Assembly: GCA_020637055.1 (NCBI GenBank)
Contig: JACJWR010000002.1
Span: 372,001-436,000, forward strand
DNA: 64,000 bases
Reading direction: 5' to 3'
Source of the DNA: Actinomycetota bacterium
Lineage (GTDB): Bacteria > Actinomycetota > Actinomycetes > S36-B12 > UBA10799
The first letter of the stretch is position 1; the number at the start of each line of letters is the position of its first letter. The notes beneath the pieces are model-generated. The model saw nothing but the letters and a program-made list of their open reading frames with translations. It made no database searches and was not told the DNA's origin. The position numbers and the translations under genes are program-made. This document shows, in pieces, positions 51,666-60,063 of the stretch.

Positions 51666-53303
51666 GTGAGCACACCCATCGCCGGGGATCGGCCCGAAGC
51701 CGAAAGCGGTGGGCGCACGCTTTACCTCGGAGGTTCGATCCATAGCCCGGCGGAGCCGTTCGCCACCGCGATGCTGGTGGCAGACGGCACCGTGGCGTGG
51801 CTGGGCGGCGATGGTGCGGCACGGGCCCACGCCGATGATGTCGACGCGGTCGTGGATCTCGACGGGGCCTTGGTGACGCCAGCCTTCGTGGACGCACACG
51901 TGCACACCACGGCCACGGGTTTGGCGGGCGTGGGGCTGGATCTGACCGAATGCGGTTCGGTCGGCGAACTCCTGGACGCAGTCCGCCGGGAGACTGAACG
52001 TCGGCGCGGTCACGGCATCGTGGTCGGTTTCGGCTGGGATGAGCGCCGCTGGCCCGATCACCGGGCGCCGACCCGGACCGAACTGGATCGTGCCGCGTAC
52101 GGCGGGGCGGTGTTCCTCGACCGGGTCGATGTGCACTCCTCGGCCGTCTCCAGCGCGTTGTTGGCGAGTTTGCCGCACATCGCATCGCTGCAGGGCTACT
52201 CGGACTCCGGGCTGCTCACGGACATGGCCCACCACGCCGCTCGGGCCGCTGTGGCAGACGACCTGCCGACTGTGGATCGGCTCGAGGTGCAGCGCAAGAT
52301 CCGGGCAACTGCAGCGTCGCTGGGCATCGGATCGTTCCACGAGATGGGTGGGCCGAACCTCGCCGGAGCGAAAGACCTGGTGGCGCTGCTGGATTTGGCG
52401 GCCACCGAACCCGGGCCGTCGGTGGTCGGCTATTGGGCGGCCGAAGGGGCCCTCAACAGCTTGCCTGATCCCCGGGTGGTCGGACTGGCCGGTGACTTGT
52501 TCGCCGATGGCACGATCGGATCGCATACCGCCGCGCTGCGGGAGCGCTACCTCGATCACCCGGGCAACGGCAACCTCTATCTCACCGCGTCGAGAGTCCG
52601 CGACCACGTCATCGGATGTACGGATGCGGGGCTGCAGGCCGGTTTCCACGTGATCGGGGACGGGGCGATGGATACTGTGCTGGCCGGTTTCTCCGAGGCC
52701 GCCGAGCGCATCGGTCCGGAACGCATCCGGGCGGGCAGGCATCGCATCGAACACGTCGAACTCGTCCACTCCGAGCACATCAGGACGCTGGCGTCGCTGG
52801 GAATCATGGCCAGCGTGCAACCGCTGTTCGACGCGCTGTGGGGCGGACCGGACGGTATGTACGCCGCCCGTCTCGGTGACCGCTGGGAGTTGATGAATCC
52901 ATTCGCGGCCATGCAGACCGCAGGCGTGGTCCTCGCCCTCGGTTCGGACTCGCCCGTCACCACCCTCGGCCCGTGGGAGGCCATTCGCGCCGCCGCACTG
53001 CATCGCAACCACGATCACCGGATCAGCGTTCGCGCCGCCTTCTCCGCCCATACCCGTGGCGGTTGGCGGGCAGCCGGCAAAGACGGTGGTGTGCTGGCGG
53101 TCGGTGCCGCCGCGACGTTCGCCGTGTGGCAGACCGAAGAGTTGGTCGTGCAGGCACCGGACAACAGGGTCGCCGGGTGGTCGACCGACCCGCGCTCGGG
53201 AACACCCGGCCTACCCAACCTGGCCGAAGGGATGCCGCTGCCGCAGTGCTTGCGCACAGTCGTCGACGGTGACGTCGTGTTCGATGCGGGCAGGCTCGGA
53301 TGA
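51666..53303 (+). CDS. Amidohydrolase family 3 protein (YtcJ-like)
   Basis: The 545-residue protein is a metal-dependent hydrolase of the amidohydrolase-3 family. LVTPAFVDAHVHTTATG holds the first metal His pair, FADGTIGSHTAAL and HVIGDGAMD the next, RHRIEHVE another His, and GSDSPV the catalytic Asp. The substrate is unknown (formamides and N-acyl compounds are cleaved by relatives). Its stop codon overlaps the lnt start (ATGA), so it is the first gene of an operon with lnt, ppm and fxsA. Confidence 0.92.
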   Translation: MSTPIAGDRPEAESGGRTLYLGGSIHSPAEPFATAMLVADGTVAWLGGDGAARAHADDVDAVVDLDGALVTPAFVDAHVHTTATGLAGVGLDLTECGSVGELLDAVRRETERRRGHGIVVGFGWDERRWPDHRAPTRTELDRAAYGGAVFLDRVDVHSSAVSSALLASLPHIASLQGYSDSGLLTDMAHHAARAAVADDLPTVDRLEVQRKIRATAASLGIGSFHEMGGPNLAGAKDLVALLDLAATEPGPSVVGYWAAEGALNSLPDPRVVGLAGDLFADGTIGSHTAALRERYLDHPGNGNLYLTASRVRDHVIGCTDAGLQAGFHVIGDGAMDTVLAGFSEAAERIGPERIRAGRHRIEHVELVHSEHIRTLASLGIMASVQPLFDALWGGPDGMYAARLGDRWELMNPFAAMQTAGVVLALGSDSPVTTLGPWEAIRAAALHRNHDHRISVRAAFSAHTRGGWRAAGKDGGVLAVGAAATFAVWQTEELVVQAPDNRVAGWSTDPRSGTPGLPNLAEGMPLPQCLRTVVDGDVVFDAGRLG

Positions 53304-54853
53304 CGGCAAGCAGTCGCACGGCCACGCCGGGGCGGGGGTCCATGAGTCTCAGCCTCCGAGTGCTGCTTGCTGTGCTCGGGGGGTTGACCTGCGCTTTGGC
53401 CTTCCCCGAACCGGGACTGCCGTGGGCGGCCCCGGTTGGGGTGGCAGTGATGACGGCGGCCTGGTGGCGTGCCCCGTGGCGGCACGCGGTGTTGGCCGGC
53501 TACCTCGGGGGCCTGGCCTTCAACCTGGTGCTGTTGTCCTGGCTGCGCGTGCTGGGCGTGGATGCGTGGCTGGCTCTCGCAGTCGGTTGGAGCGTGTGGT
53601 GGATCCTGCTCGGCCTGGGAACCGCCGCTGCGACGTGGCTGCGGGGCTGGTGGCCGCTGGCCGTGGCAGGTCTGTGGGTACTGGTCGAAGCCTTGCGCGG
53701 CCGGATGCCGTGGGGTGGTTTTCCCTGGGGCAGATTGGCGTTCGCGAACAGCGACACGGTGCTCACGCCATGGTCGGCCGTCCTGGGCAGTGCGGCCGTC
53801 ACAGCGCTGGTGGCAGGTATCGGGGCGATGCTGCTCGTGATCGTCCGGGAGGCCTATTCCCGCCGTTTCGACCGTGCCCTGGGGGCGATCGGAATCGTCG
53901 CGGTACTGGCCTTGTCGGGGGTGCTGATCCCGCTGCCCACGGTCGGTCAGGGTTCGCCCGCGTACGTCCCCCTTGCGGTAGTGCAGGGCAGCGTGCCGCG
54001 GATCGGACTCACAGAGGGGGCGCAACGCAGGGCGGTGCTCGACAACCACGTCACGGCCACGCTCGAGCTCGCCGAAAGGGTGCAGCGGGGCGAGGAACCG
54101 GCGCCGGCGGCGGTGATCTGGCCGGAGAACTCCTCAGACGTCAACCCGTACACCGATTCCGCAGCAAGGGCCCAGATCGACATCGCGGCCAAGGCGATCG
54201 GGGTGCCGATCCTGGTCGGCGCGGTGGTGGAGGCCGGAGAAGACACCCTCTACAACGTCGGCATCGTCTGGGATCCGCAGTTGGGGCCGACGGACGAGTA
54301 CATCAAGCAGCATCCGGTGCCGTTCGGCGAATATTTGCCGGGTCGCAGTCTGCTCACCAGCGTGATAACCCGCTTCGATCGCATACCCAAGGACTTCGTC
54401 GGTGGGCCGGACAGTGGTGTGCTGCAACTTGGGCCGGCCCGGATCGGCGACATCATCTGCTTCGAAGTGGCCTACGACTCGCTGGTGAGCGACACCGTGC
54501 TCGACGGGGCCCGGGTGCTTGTGGTGCAGACCAACAACGCCACCTACGCCGGAACGTCGCAACCCGCCCAACAGGTGGCGATGTCGCGGTTGCGGGCGGT
54601 GGAACACGGCCGCTCGGTGCTGATAGCCGCGACCAGTGGCATCACCGCGGTGATCACACCTTCCGGAGACGTCGTCGAGCAACTGCCCGAACAGGTATCG
54701 GGCTCGATCGTCGCCGACGTCCCCATGCGAGATTCGCTCACCATCGCCGACACCGTGAAGTGGGGACCGGAGGCACTGCTCGCGGTGATCGGCCTGGCTG
54801 GCTGGGTTGTTGGCGCCATGGCCAGGCGCCGGGCACTAGGGTCGAAGTCGTGA
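53300..54853 (+). CDS. lnt: Apolipoprotein N-acyltransferase
   Basis: Lnt adds the third acyl chain to lipoproteins. The 517-residue protein has an N-terminal bundle of six to seven membrane helices and a nitrilase-like periplasmic domain with the triad Glu276 (WPENSSD), Lys336 (IKQHPVPFGEY) and Cys387 (ICFEVAYDS), followed by a last helix. ATG 53300 overlaps the upstream stop; ATG 53342 might also be used. It is followed by ppm (overlap GTGA). In M. tuberculosis the two are fused in one gene; here they remain separate. Confidence 0.95.
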   Translation: MTASSRTATPGRGSMSLSLRVLLAVLGGLTCALAFPEPGLPWAAPVGVAVMTAAWWRAPWRHAVLAGYLGGLAFNLVLLSWLRVLGVDAWLALAVGWSVWWILLGLGTAAATWLRGWWPLAVAGLWVLVEALRGRMPWGGFPWGRLAFANSDTVLTPWSAVLGSAAVTALVAGIGAMLLVIVREAYSRRFDRALGAIGIVAVLALSGVLIPLPTVGQGSPAYVPLAVVQGSVPRIGLTEGAQRRAVLDNHVTATLELAERVQRGEEPAPAAVIWPENSSDVNPYTDSAARAQIDIAAKAIGVPILVGAVVEAGEDTLYNVGIVWDPQLGPTDEYIKQHPVPFGEYLPGRSLLTSVITRFDRIPKDFVGGPDSGVLQLGPARIGDIICFEVAYDSLVSDTVLDGARVLVVQTNNATYAGTSQPAQQVAMSRLRAVEHGRSVLIAATSGITAVITPSGDVVEQLPEQVSGSIVADVPMRDSLTIADTVKWGPEALLAVIGLAGWVVGAMARRRALGSKS

Positions 54854-55632
54854 ACGACTTCTCCGACCTCGGGCGGATCCTCGTCATCATCCCGACCTAC
54901 AACGAGCGCGACAACGTGACTCGGATCGTCAGCCGGGTCCGATCCGCGGTGCCGGAGGCCCACGTCCTGGTCGCTGACGACAACAGCCCCGACGGAACTG
55001 CCCGGGTCGCCGACGAATTGGCTGCCACCGATGACCACGTGCAGGTGATGCACCGCCTGGGCAAGGAGGGGCTGGGTGCTGCCTACCTCGCCGGCTTCTC
55101 CTGGGCGCTGGACAACGGCTACGACGTCGTGGTCGAGATGGACGCCGACGGCAGTCACCAGCCGGAGCAGTTGCCGCTGTTGCTCGATGCGCTGCGCAAC
55201 GCGGATCTGGTCCTGGGTTCGCGCTGGGTACCCGGTGGGTCGGTGGTGAACTGGCCGAAGTCGCGCGAAATCCTGTCCAAAGGGGGCAACTGGTACACCC
55301 GTCGGGCCCTACGGATCCCGTTGCAGGATGCGACCGGCGGCTACCGCGCCTTCCGCGCTTCGACCCTGCGGGCGCTCGACCTCGACGGAGTCGGCAGTGC
55401 CGGGTACATCTTCCAGGTCGATCTCGCCTACCGGACCCTCGCGAAGGGTATGCGCGTGGTCGAGGTGCCGATCGAATTCGTCGAACGGGAAGTCGGCGAC
55501 AGCAAGATGAACCGCAAGATCGTCTCGGAAGCGTTGTGGAGGGTCACCGTGTGGGGCTTCCGGGACCGTACCCGGCGGCTGAGCAGGTGGCGCAATTCCC
55601 GGCGCCGGCACTCCACCGGCGAAGGCTGGTAG
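54850..55632 (+). CDS. ppm: Polyprenol monophosphomannose synthase
   Basis: The enzyme transfers mannose from GDP-mannose to polyprenyl phosphate, giving the donor for lipoglycans and protein mannosylation. The 260-residue GT2 protein starts with VIIPTYNERDNV, then VLVADDNSPDGTA, VVEMDADGSHQPEQ (metal-binding DXD) and GSRWVPGG. It has no membrane helices, so it may rely on Lnt for anchoring. Basic residues at the C-terminus (RRRHS) may help. The start codon GTG overlaps lnt; upstream in-frame sequence is shadow. Confidence 0.95.
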   Translation: MNDFSDLGRILVIIPTYNERDNVTRIVSRVRSAVPEAHVLVADDNSPDGTARVADELAATDDHVQVMHRLGKEGLGAAYLAGFSWALDNGYDVVVEMDADGSHQPEQLPLLLDALRNADLVLGSRWVPGGSVVNWPKSREILSKGGNWYTRRALRIPLQDATGGYRAFRASTLRALDLDGVGSAGYIFQVDLAYRTLAKGMRVVEVPIEFVEREVGDSKMNRKIVSEALWRVTVWGFRDRTRRLSRWRNSRRRHSTGEGW

Positions 55633-55638
55633 TCGGGC

Positions 55639-56229
55639 ATGCGCGCACTGCTGATCCTGCTGGCCATCCTGGCGCTGCCGATCGCCGAGATCTGGCTGGT
55701 TGTCTTCCTGGTGGGGGAGTTCGGGTGGGGTCCGGTGCTGGTGGCCGGAGCGGTGTTCCTCGGCCTGGGATTGGCGATGGTGGGGCGCGCTTCCCGGGCC
55801 TGGGGGCTGGCGATTCAGCGGGCCCAGCGCGATCCGGGCTACGTCAACACTGGTTTCGGCGCCGAACTGGGCAGTGCAGCCCTGCTCCTGATCGGCGGAA
55901 CGCTGCTGGTGATCCCCGGTTTCATCACCGGCATCTTCGGGCTTGTCTTCGTATTCCCGCCCACCCGCGCATTGGTGCGTCGTGTCATCGGTACCCGGGT
56001 CGACGCCGCCGCCACGGCCCGCGGACAGCAGCGGATCACGGTGATCGAGGGGGAGACCGTGGTGCGCAGTTCAGAGCCGTCGCCCGGCGCCCAGTCCGGC
56101 GGAGGCGGCCCGATCGTGATTTCAGGGGAGATAGTGGGCCCAGAGAACGGCCCCCGAACCCCGCCGGGGGCGGCGGGGCCGGGGGACCAGACGCGGCCGG
56201 GGCCAGAACGGTCCGGCGACGGCTCCTAG
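55639..56229 (+). CDS. fxsA: FxsA family membrane protein
   Basis: The 196-residue protein has a short cytoplasmic part and three to four membrane segments in residues 1-115, with the family's YVNTGFGAE and LLVIPGFITGIFGLVFVFPPTRAL. The remaining 80 residues are polar and rich in Gly/Pro. FxsA in E. coli is linked to F exclusion of phage T7 in an indirect way; its normal role is unknown. It is six bases after ppm, as in other actinobacteria, and converges with rbpA. Confidence 0.92.
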   Translation: MRALLILLAILALPIAEIWLVVFLVGEFGWGPVLVAGAVFLGLGLAMVGRASRAWGLAIQRAQRDPGYVNTGFGAELGSAALLLIGGTLLVIPGFITGIFGLVFVFPPTRALVRRVIGTRVDAAATARGQQRITVIEGETVVRSSEPSPGAQSGGGGPIVISGEIVGPENGPRTPPGAAGPGDQTRPGPERSGDGS

Positions 56230-56245
56230 CGGGTCGGGAGAATCC

Positions 56246-56605
56246 TCAGGCGCTCTTGAGCTGGTCGGAGAACGATGCCGGGCGCCCCCGCATGATCTCC
56301 AGCCGCTCGGCGAGCAAAATCTCTAGTTCTTCGATGCTGCGCCGCTCCAGCAGCATGTCCCAGTGCGTGCGGGTCGGCTTCCCGGCCTTGACCTCCGGTC
56401 GGACACCGTCGCGCTGCAACGCCGTGGCGCCGCAGTGGCACTCCCATTCCGCCGGGACTTCGGCCTCAGCCGCCATCGGTACGGTCAGCACGTGTCCGGC
56501 CGGGCAGTCATACACGATCGTCTGGCGCGGGGCCAAGACCACGTTCTCGTCGGTTTCGAAACTCGACGTGCCCAGTCTGGTGCCGCGCAGTGCGCCGTCT
56601 GCCAT
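56246..56605 (-). CDS. rbpA: RNA-polymerase-binding protein RbpA
   Basis: RbpA is an essential actinobacterial transcription factor that stabilises the principal sigma factor on RNA polymerase and helps open promoters. The 119-residue protein has an N-terminal tail (RGTRLGTSSFETDENV), a zinc/core domain with YDCPAGHVLTVP and ECHCGA (Cys ligands), a basic linker (RPEVKAGKPTRTHWDMLLERR) and a sigma-interacting helix (SIEELEILLAERLEIMR). The start ATG 56605 has GGAGGAAAGG upstream. Confidence 0.98.
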   Translation of the reverse strand: MADGALRGTRLGTSSFETDENVVLAPRQTIVYDCPAGHVLTVPMAAEAEVPAEWECHCGATALQRDGVRPEVKAGKPTRTHWDMLLERRSIEELEILLAERLEIMRGRPASFSDQLKSA

Positions 56606-56683
56606 GGTGATCCTTTCCTCCCGCGCCTCCGCTCGGGATCTTCCGAGCCGGCCGGCGCGCGTTGCGTGCGGGTGTGATGGCCT

Positions 56684-56712
56684 CAACAACGGCCAGTGGT
56701 GCAGTTGTTCCC
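56684..56712 (-). promoter_or_regulatory. SigR/SigH-type promoter upstream of rbpA
   Basis: On the minus strand GGGAAC (56712-56707) is followed by GTTGTTG (56690-56684). The spacing is 16 or 19 bases between GGAAC and a GTT. The consensus of SigR/SigH promoters is GGAAT/C with 16-18 bases to GTT. rbpA is a known SigR target in Streptomyces coelicolor, which supports the reading. It lies about 80 bases before the start. Confidence 0.5.
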
Positions 56713-56854
56713 GGCGGAACCGGGGTCTAGACATCGGGTGGCGACCGAATAGGGCATCGGCCGGGTCCGTGGGGTCCTCAACCCAGGATTACTCCGTCTG
56801 ATGCAACGGAGTTTCGATTGGTTGCAGGATTCCGGGTAAAGAGGATGTAAGGCC

Positions 56855-57616
56855 TCACGTCCGGCTACGCAACACCTCAAGGGCCGCACTCGGCCGGTCT
56901 GTGACCAGACCGTCCACCCCGATGTCGAGCAAGTCACCCATCTGGGTCTCGTCGTTGATGGTCCAGGCGTGCACGTGCAGGCCCAGTGCGTGTGCGGCGG
57001 CCACCGAACGTTGCGTCAGCAACGGCACCCCGCGCGCGGTGGGCGGCATCTGAATCGCCACCGGACGGTCCGGGCGCTGCTTCCAGGTACGTCGCCAAAT
57101 CCGGCTGCCGCCTGGTACCCCCAGCAACGTGAGCGCCTCCTGCCAGGTGGCGCTGGTGGCGGCTTCCGGCCCCAGGGCCGCTCGCAGCCGTCGAAGCCTC
57201 GCCCGGGAGAACGACGCCAGGCACACCCGATCCAGAGCTCGCGCACGCAACAGCGCGTCCACCGTGGGATCGACGGATCGGTCATCCTTGACGTCGAGGT
57301 TCCACCGGATACCTGGCCAGGAGGTGAGCGCCTCGTCCAGGCGCATGATGCGGCCGCCGTCGGGCAGCTCGATCCGCGACACCTCACCCCAGGTGACGTC
57401 CTCCACCTTCGCGCCGAAGTGTGCGGCCCGTGTGAGATCCGCGTCGTGATGCAGGATCGGAATGCCGTCAGACGTTGTCCGGATGTCCGATTCCAGGTAG
57501 CGCACCCCAAGCCCCACGCTCCGCGCGAAAGCCGCGTCGGAATTCTCCGTCGCGGCCTCGGGTCCGCCACGGTGGGCGATCACGATCGGCGGATCCACCG
57601 TGAGATACGGATGCAC
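56855..57616 (-). CDS. Glycerophosphodiester phosphodiesterase
   Basis: The 253-residue enzyme splits glycerophosphodiesters to glycerol 3-phosphate and alcohol. Catalytic motifs are IVIAHRGGPEAATENS (His and Glu), LESDIRTTSDGIPILHHDADLTR (Glu, Asp, His) and VHAWTINDETQMGDLLDIGVDGLVTDRP, all as in GDPD barrels. No signal peptide is seen, so it acts in the cytosol. GTG 57616 follows TAGTAT by seven bases. It diverges from the first patatin gene. Confidence 0.94.
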   Translation of the reverse strand: MHPYLTVDPPIVIAHRGGPEAATENSDAAFARSVGLGVRYLESDIRTTSDGIPILHHDADLTRAAHFGAKVEDVTWGEVSRIELPDGGRIMRLDEALTSWPGIRWNLDVKDDRSVDPTVDALLRARALDRVCLASFSRARLRRLRAALGPEAATSATWQEALTLLGVPGGSRIWRRTWKQRPDRPVAIQMPPTARGVPLLTQRSVAAAHALGLHVHAWTINDETQMGDLLDIGVDGLVTDRPSAALEVLRSRT

Positions 57617-57623
57617 GCCAGGA

Positions 57624-57629
57624 ATACTA
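57624..57629 (-). promoter_or_regulatory. -10 element of the GDPD gene (leaderless)
   Basis: TAGTAT on the minus strand ends seven bases before GTG 57616. Confidence 0.5.
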
Positions 57630-57672
57630 CGCGGCTGGTGGACACCCGGGTCGGAATAGGCATGATTGAACA

Positions 57673-58716
57673 GTGGCCCTCCGACGTCGGAATGCTCCCG
57701 GCACCTCTTTGCAGGTACCGGGGGCCCGACCGAGGGCAGTTATCGACGACAACGGTGGCATCCTGCCGCTGTCTCGATTGCTGACACCGCCGGTGTGGTG
57801 GACCTTGGCCGGGGGAGGTGCCCACGGTGCCGTGCAGTTGGGAACACTGCAGGCGATCCGCGAGACGGATCTGGAACCCGAGCAATTGCTCGGCTCGAGC
57901 GCGGGCGCACTGACCGGTGCATTGATCGCCGAGGATCCGGTGGCCGCGGTCAACCGCCTGTTCTACCTGTGGGCGGATCTGGACCTCACCGATCTGGTCG
58001 GCGGCGGCTGGGTGGGCATGGTGTCGCCGACGTCGTTCACCCGATCCTCGCTGGCCGACAACGCGGGGGAGATGGCGTCACTTGAAGAGGTCTACGACGC
58101 CCGCCGGTTCGAGGACCTCGTGATTCCATTCGGGGCGGTGGCGACGGACATGATCAGCGGACAGCCCACCGTCTTCGACAGCGGTGACTTGCTGCCGGCC
58201 TTGCTCGCGTCGTCGGCGATTCCCGGGGTGTTCCCGCCGGTCGAGATCGATGGTCGCTACTACATCGACGCTCTTGCAAGCGCCAACCTGCCGGCGTCGC
58301 TCGCCATGCGCCGCGGAGCCGGGTCGATCGTCGCCTTCGACACCGGTTCCTCGCCGGACAAGACGATTGGGACGTCGCTGCAGCAGTTGGTGCCCGCAGT
58401 CAACGCGTTGTTATCGACCCAACAACGCATCTCGTCCCTGGCCCAAGCCGCCGCCGAGGTGCCGGTGCTGTATCTGCCGACCCCGGCCGACCTACCGGGG
58501 TCGCTGAGCTTCAACGAGAGTTTCACCACCTCCCGCGACTCCTACCTGCTGGCCCGGGCGTTCCTGCTGGACTTGGCCGAGGCCTACCCGACGGGTAGCC
58601 CGGCACTGGAACCCGGACTCTATTGCCGCCCGGATGCCTTCAGCATCGACAGCGAGAACCTGAGCCGAGTGATGCGGCCGGTGCCGGTCAGGGTCGCAGC
58701 GGGGGGCGCATCGTGA
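57673..58716 (+). CDS. Patatin-like phospholipase, first of a tandem pair
   Basis: The 347-residue protein has the patatin fold. The oxyanion loop is AGGGAHGAVQLG, the nucleophile elbow is GSSAG and the dyad Asp is in YYIDALASANLP. Most patatins have DGG/DGA at the last site, so DAL is unusual although the Asp is kept. GTG 57673 is the only early start. The gene ends in a GTGA overlap with the next patatin gene. It probably cleaves acyl esters of lipids. No signal peptide is visible. Confidence 0.87.
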   Translation: MALRRRNAPGTSLQVPGARPRAVIDDNGGILPLSRLLTPPVWWTLAGGGAHGAVQLGTLQAIRETDLEPEQLLGSSAGALTGALIAEDPVAAVNRLFYLWADLDLTDLVGGGWVGMVSPTSFTRSSLADNAGEMASLEEVYDARRFEDLVIPFGAVATDMISGQPTVFDSGDLLPALLASSAIPGVFPPVEIDGRYYIDALASANLPASLAMRRGAGSIVAFDTGSSPDKTIGTSLQQLVPAVNALLSTQQRISSLAQAAAEVPVLYLPTPADLPGSLSFNESFTTSRDSYLLARAFLLDLAEAYPTGSPALEPGLYCRPDAFSIDSENLSRVMRPVPVRVAAGGAS

Positions 58717-59612
58717 CCCATCACCTGCTGCATTCGCTGCCGTCACCGACCGCGCTGGTGTGCGGTTCCGGCGGCCTGAACGCCGCTGCCCAGGCAGGGA
58801 TGTTGAAAGCGCTCGGCTCGTACCGTCCGGACTTGGTGTTCGGCAGTTCGGGCGGGGCCCTGACGGCTGCAAGCATGTACGTCGGCGAAGATCCGGCTCA
58901 GCAGGCGCACCGGCGGTGGAAGCAGCTCGCCGAGAGCAAGTTCATGCATCTGAGTTGGGGTCGGGTCTACTCGGCGGTGTCGGGGAAAGAAACCGCACGG
59001 CAAACCCGGCACGTCGAAGAACTGCTCGGTGAGCTCTTCGGCGACGCCGACTTCGCCCCGGGTGCGGTGCAATCCCTGGTGGCGACGAATCTTGGAACTG
59101 GACTGCCGAAGGTGATGAACCAAGGCCGTCTTGCCCCCGCGGTGCAGGCCTCCGCGGCCTTCCCGGTGATCGCCAATCCGGTGGAACGCGACGGCACGAT
59201 CTTGATCGACGGTAGCTTCAGCGCACCATTGCCAGTCGCACAGGCGTTCGAAGGGGGAGCGCGGTCGATCATCGCGTTCGATACCGGCCGCGCGGGTTTG
59301 CGTGCCTCGCAGGAGAAACACTTCCGGTGGTACGACGTGGCATTGGTGTCGATCAATCATCAGGTTGCGGCCAACGCCGCGCACGACGTGGCACTGGTGG
59401 CCGCGCAGATACCTGTTGTGATGGTGTCGGTGCCGGATCCGTTCCGAGTGACTCTCGCCGACATCGGCAGTCGGATCAACCTCGGTGAGCGGATGGCGCG
59501 CGAGCAACTGGCGGGAATCGCCGAACGCTGGTCGTCGATTTCGGATCCGGGTGTCTACGCGGCGGCCCCTGAGGTGGTCGAGGATCGACGGCTCAGCGGA
59601 CTCGTGCGCTGA
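58713..59612 (+). CDS. Patatin-like phospholipase, second of a tandem pair
   Basis: The 299-residue product begins with a short lead and CGSGGLNAAAQAGML (oxyanion loop; the usual GGGxR/K is lost). GSSGG (nucleophile), then SAAFPVIANPVE and ILIDGSFSAPLP (Asp dyad) follow. It differs enough from its neighbour that the two probably form a coupled pair rather than a recent duplicate. GTG start overlaps the previous stop. The two proteins may form a heterodimer, which is inference from the overlap. Confidence 0.87.
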   Translation: MTHHLLHSLPSPTALVCGSGGLNAAAQAGMLKALGSYRPDLVFGSSGGALTAASMYVGEDPAQQAHRRWKQLAESKFMHLSWGRVYSAVSGKETARQTRHVEELLGELFGDADFAPGAVQSLVATNLGTGLPKVMNQGRLAPAVQASAAFPVIANPVERDGTILIDGSFSAPLPVAQAFEGGARSIIAFDTGRAGLRASQEKHFRWYDVALVSINHQVAANAAHDVALVAAQIPVVMVSVPDPFRVTLADIGSRINLGERMAREQLAGIAERWSSISDPGVYAAAPEVVEDRRLSGLVR

Positions 59613-59627
59613 GCCTGGGAAACGCCG

Positions 59628-59641
59628 ATAATGTACATTAT
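59628..59641. promoter_or_regulatory. AT-rich perfect palindrome
   Basis: ATAATGTACATTAT is a 14-base perfect inverted repeat in otherwise GC-rich DNA between two converging genes. It looks like a dimeric regulator site or a promoter remnant. No gene starts within 60 bases downstream on either strand. Confidence 0.45.
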
Positions 59642-59696
59642 GACACTTCACGCGAAATCGAAGCCCGTGCGCCGAGCTGGCTGAATTGGCTGTCCC

Positions 59697-60050
59697 CTAC
59701 TGTCCTGCGACAGCCTGCTGGATCTGGGTGGCAACGTCCTGCGGGTGTTCGACCGTCACCACCACCCGGGCGTACTTGTGGCCCGGTTGAAGTTCAAGCA
59801 TGATCCCCGGGCCGTCCCGGTGTACGCAGAAATAGTCCTCGACGTCGTCGTGGCGCCACGTGCCGACCTTCGTGTTGGGCAACCCCACGCCCGACTTCAA
59901 TCCGTGTGCGAGGGACGCCGGATCGTCCTGCACCGATACTGAGGCGATCGCGGCGAACTCCACCAGGAATTCGCCGACGAAACCCTCTGCCCGTTCCATA
60001 CCGCCGGGCTTGACTTGGACGCCAGTTTCCTGAATCTCAAGGGTGCACAT
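59697..60050 (-). CDS. Small conserved-looking protein of unknown function
   Basis: The 117-residue product is not recognised. It has no signal peptide, membrane segment or obvious motif, and is polar with alternating strand-like segments (FVGEFLVEFAAIASVSVQ, YARVVVTVEHP), suggesting a small alpha/beta domain. ATG 60050 is preceded by TAGGTT six bases upstream. It is on the same strand as, and 13 bases after, the hotdog thioesterase gene. Confidence 0.7.
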   Translation of the reverse strand: MCTLEIQETGVQVKPGGMERAEGFVGEFLVEFAAIASVSVQDDPASLAHGLKSGVGLPNTKVGTWRHDDVEDYFCVHRDGPGIMLELQPGHKYARVVVTVEHPQDVATQIQQAVAGQ

Positions 60051-60056
60051 GGCGCC

Positions 60057-60062
60057 AACCTA
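60057..60062 (-). promoter_or_regulatory. -10 element of the small unknown gene (leaderless)
   Basis: TAGGTT on the minus strand ends six bases before ATG 60050, one base after the stop codon of the thioesterase gene. Confidence 0.5.
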
Positions 60063-60063
60063 G

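Noticed and set aside
53056..54849. Plus-strand in-frame extension of ppm to 858 residues
   Set aside because: It overlaps lnt in another frame and is Arg/Gly rich. The lnt-ppm pair is separate, not fused as in M. tuberculosis.
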